Source: JAFEDN01 sp963832945 | GTDB taxonomy: Bacteria > Pseudomonadota > Gammaproteobacteria > Coxiellales > Coxiellaceae | Reading direction: 5' to 3' | Assembly (NCBI GenBank): GCA_963832945.1 | Contig: CAWHVV010000007.1 | Coordinates: 558,001-622,000 of the forward strand | Length of the DNA: 64,000 bases | In this document: positions 61,984 through 64,000 of the stretch, in pieces | Layout: each line of letters opens with the position of its first letter | How positions within the stretch are numbered: the first letter of the stretch is position 1 | Notes under the pieces: generated by a model | What the model was told of the DNA's origin: nothing | Seen by the model: the letters and a program-made list of their open reading frames with translations, nothing else | The model's database searches: none | Made by a program: the position numbers and the translations under genes

Positions 61984-62994
61984 ATGAAGAAATTGTTGAT
62001 AGCTGGTTTATTAGCGGGATTTATTTTTTGTTTCCGGGCATGGGCAGACACACCTTTAACTGTCATGGAATTCGTGGATAAAATGGTCCAGCTTCATCAA
62101 TACAACCGGAAAGAACTGGTGGAGTTATTCCAGCATACCGCCTATAACCCGGAAGTTATAGATCGCATCAATAAACCATTTGAGGAAAAGCCCTGGGATT
62201 TTTATAAAAATTTCTTTATTACTCCCGAGCGGGTGGCCGGCGGAGTACAATATTGGCATGAACACGCAGCTACCCTGGAAAAAGCTTCCCGGCAGTATGG
62301 GGTTTCGCCGGCTGTCATTGTTTCTGTTATCGGCATTGAAACTAAATATGGCCAGGAGCCCGGCAGATTTCCTGAATTGAGTACACTGGCCACCCTGTCT
62401 TTTCACTATCCCAAACGCGCGGTTTTTTTTCAAAGAGAACTGGAAAATTATTTATTGCTGACTCGCGATTACAAGCTCTCGCCTTTGGCATTAAATGGCT
62501 CTTATGCCGGGGCGCTGGGTATTCCGCAATTTATGCCCAGCAATTACCGTCAATACGCAGTGAGTTACGATGGTAAAAGCAGCGTCAATTTACTCGAAGA
62601 TCACGACGACGCCATCGCCAGTATTGCTTACTATCTGCAAAGGTCCGGTTGGGTTGCTCATCAACCAGTCACGGCGCCGGCGAAAATAGTGGGCAAAGTA
62701 CATCCCTCGCTGCTTTCGAAGGATGCCAAGCCAAAATATTCGTTAAAGACTCTGGCCAAATTTGGAGTACACAGTAAAGTGGCTGAATCGCCGCAGCGCA
62801 AATCGGCTTTGATCGTGATGCATAATACTCACGACGATGAGTACTGGCTCACCTTCCCGAATTTTTATGCCATTATGGCCTATAATCCACGCACGACGTA
62901 CGCCATGGCCATTTATCAACTCAGCGAAGCGATCGAAAAAAGCTATGGACAAGCAAGTATTAAGACAGGCTCAACGGTTTCAGCAACAAGGTGA
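61984..62994 (+). CDS. mltB: Lytic murein transglycosylase B
   Basis: 336 residues with a signal peptide (MKKLLIAGLLAGFIFCFRAW, then ADTPL). The usual lipobox Cys is absent, so a soluble periplasmic form is likely. The catalytic Glu is in SVIGIETKYGQEPGRF, followed by FHYPKRAVFFQRELENYLLL and GALGIPQFMPSNYRQYAVSY substrate-cleft motifs, and a C-terminal NFYAIMAYNPRTTYAMAIYQ. It cleaves murein glycans to 1,6-anhydromuropeptides. Its place after rodA is standard. The 3' end overlaps the next gene by 50 nt. Confidence 0.94.
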   Translation: MKKLLIAGLLAGFIFCFRAWADTPLTVMEFVDKMVQLHQYNRKELVELFQHTAYNPEVIDRINKPFEEKPWDFYKNFFITPERVAGGVQYWHEHAATLEKASRQYGVSPAVIVSVIGIETKYGQEPGRFPELSTLATLSFHYPKRAVFFQRELENYLLLTRDYKLSPLALNGSYAGALGIPQFMPSNYRQYAVSYDGKSSVNLLEDHDDAIASIAYYLQRSGWVAHQPVTAPAKIVGKVHPSLLSKDAKPKYSLKTLAKFGVHSKVAESPQRKSALIVMHNTHDDEYWLTFPNFYAIMAYNPRTTYAMAIYQLSEAIEKSYGQASIKTGSTVSATR

Positions 62995-64000
62995 TTTAGC
63001 TCAGGCGCTGGCTGCTTACCTGCAGTTATTAGCGGAAAACCCGGGCAACAGCGACCTTTTGCATCAAATCGGCATTCTCTATGCGCAGCAACAGGATTAT
63101 GCGCGTTCACTGGATTACCTCAATCAGGCGCTTACACAACAACCTCATTCCGCAGCCATTCATAACAGCAAAGGTAACGTCTTTTTGCGTCAGGGAAATC
63201 CGGAAGCAGCCCTGGCTGAATATCAGCGTGCCGTAAAATCAGATCCACGTTATGCAATTGCCTATAACAACATAGGCAGGTGTTTATATTTGCAGGAAAA
63301 ATTTATCGCCGCGCAAAAAGCTTATTCAAAAGCGGTGGAACTCAACCCCAATTTCGCCGACGCTTATTATAATCAGGGGGTATTAATGCTCAAAATAGGC
63401 AATCTGGCAGAGGCTCATGTCAGTCTGGAACGGGCGTTGACGTTAAACCCTAAAAATGCAGCCATTCATGGCCAAATGGCGCAAATTTACTTACAGAAAG
63501 CAGAATATCCCGAGGCAATCGATTATTTACAAAAACGCCTTATCGCTCAACCCGACCATATTGATTCATGGCATTACCTGGGAATGGCGCACTTTTCTCT
63601 GAATCAGTTTGAAGACGCGGTCCATTGTTTTGAAAAAGTATTGCAACTGACCCACCGCCACCCGGAATGTTACGAACATTTAGCCATTGCTTATTTAAAG
63701 CTGGCTGATAAAGAGAAAGCCCTGACTTATTTTTTCCGGCAACTTGAAATCCAACCGACCGCCAATGCTTATTATAATATTGGAGTTTTATTGATTGAAA
63801 AAGGCCGTCATCGCGACGCTATTGAATACCTGCGGCAAGCCGTGGCTCTGGAACCATTACATCTGCCGGCCCATTTAAATTTAGGTGTGCTTTACTTAAA
63901 ATCCCAGCAGCAGGAAGCGGCGCTGACTCACTACCGTAAAGCCGCGGAGATTAAACCCAACGACCCGGAAATTCAGCACATTTTGATGGCGTTAACCCAA
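62945..64000 (+). CDS. Tetratricopeptide-repeat protein, C-terminus beyond the window
   Basis: At least 352 residues with no stop before the edge. It begins MDKQVLRQAQRFQQQGDLAQ and consists of about ten 34-residue TPR units. Clear examples are YAIAYNNIGRCLYLQEKFIA, FADAYYNQGVLMLKIGNLAE and HLPAHLNLGVLYLKSQQQEA, with the W/L-G-Y-A-F-A-P pattern. Such proteins are interaction scaffolds; many Legionellales homologues end in a methyltransferase or glycosyltransferase domain, which cannot be checked here. The 50-nt overlap with mltB suggests coupled expression. Confidence 0.85.
   Translation, partial: MDKQVLRQAQRFQQQGDLAQALAAYLQLLAENPGNSDLLHQIGILYAQQQDYARSLDYLNQALTQQPHSAAIHNSKGNVFLRQGNPEAALAEYQRAVKSDPRYAIAYNNIGRCLYLQEKFIAAQKAYSKAVELNPNFADAYYNQGVLMLKIGNLAEAHVSLERALTLNPKNAAIHGQMAQIYLQKAEYPEAIDYLQKRLIAQPDHIDSWHYLGMAHFSLNQFEDAVHCFEKVLQLTHRHPECYEHLAIAYLKLADKEKALTYFFRQLEIQPTANAYYNIGVLLIEKGRHRDAIEYLRQAVALEPLHLPAHLNLGVLYLKSQQQEAALTHYRKAAEIKPNDPEIQHILMALTQ

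Noticed and set aside
1..64000. Prophage, integrase, conjugation genes or rRNA operon
   Set aside because: None found; the only mobile DNA visible is non-autonomous repeats.

Overview
The window looks like a chromosome segment of a host-associated gammaproteobacterium of the order Legionellales (Coxiella/Aquicella/Legionella-like). The housekeeping order is gammaproteobacterial: lysC-csrA-tRNA next to mutS/pncC/recA/recX/alaS, scpA-scpB-rluB, yciB-yciI-bolA and rsfS-rlmH-mrdA-rodA-mltB. Between these blocks lie AT-rich orphan genes, a eukaryotic-like protein kinase, a leucine-rich-repeat gene and two large helical-repeat proteins. Seven sites fit the PmrA box (YTTAAK-N5-YTTAAK), the regulator known to control Dot/Icm effector genes in Legionella and Coxiella. 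No dot/icm gene is inside the window, so effector status is inferred.

Layout. 1-3.7 kb: oligopeptide ABC transporter oppABCD (oppA frameshifted, oppD cut by the edge). 3.9-10 kb: flavin oxidoreductase, Maf, small secreted proteins, MarR/EamA pair. 10-19.3 kb: DHA2 exporter, then an AT-rich accessory island with three PmrA-box genes and several gene remnants. 19.3-24 kb: SWIM/SNF2 helicase, orphan antitoxins, FMN reductase and a PmrA-box secreted protein. 24-31.7 kb: CsiV-like protein, MFS permease, MltB-like gene, prpC-prpD, murI. 31.7-36.3 kb: two PmrA-box genes, recQ, MFS permease. 36.5-44.7 kb: LRR pseudogene split by a MITE, three tRNAs, csrA, lysC, alaS, recX, recA, pncC. 44.8-53.4 kb: mutS, PmrA-box kinase, HAD hydrolase, rluB-scpB-scpA, YrdC protein, yciB-yciI. 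53.4-64 kb: tandem 48-residue-repeat genes, a BolA-RsfS fusion, rlmH-mrdA-rodA-mltB and a TPR protein cut by the edge.

Three dispersed repeat systems thread the window. One is a MITE of about 150-216 bp with CAGCAATTCCCG-type terminal inverted repeats and 9-bp target duplications (five copies). The second is long hairpins with GGGGGTCAAGTCTCG ends (three). The third is short GGGGCATGCCTGACCCC palindromes (two). The MITE has split the LRR gene and supplies the 3' ends of marR, pncC and alaS.

Many genes carry single-base frameshifts (oppA, an MltB-like gene, rluB, two PmrA-box genes, repeat copy 1), and alaS has at least eight within 2.6 kb. Several fall at homopolymers and hit essential genes, so part of this is probably assembly error. 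Readers should not take every pseudogene call here as biology. The most notable observations are the PmrA-box gene set with its fixed box-to-minus-10 spacing, the BolA-RsfS fusion joined to a duplicated leader, the tandem repeat-protein duplication, and the datable MITE insertions.
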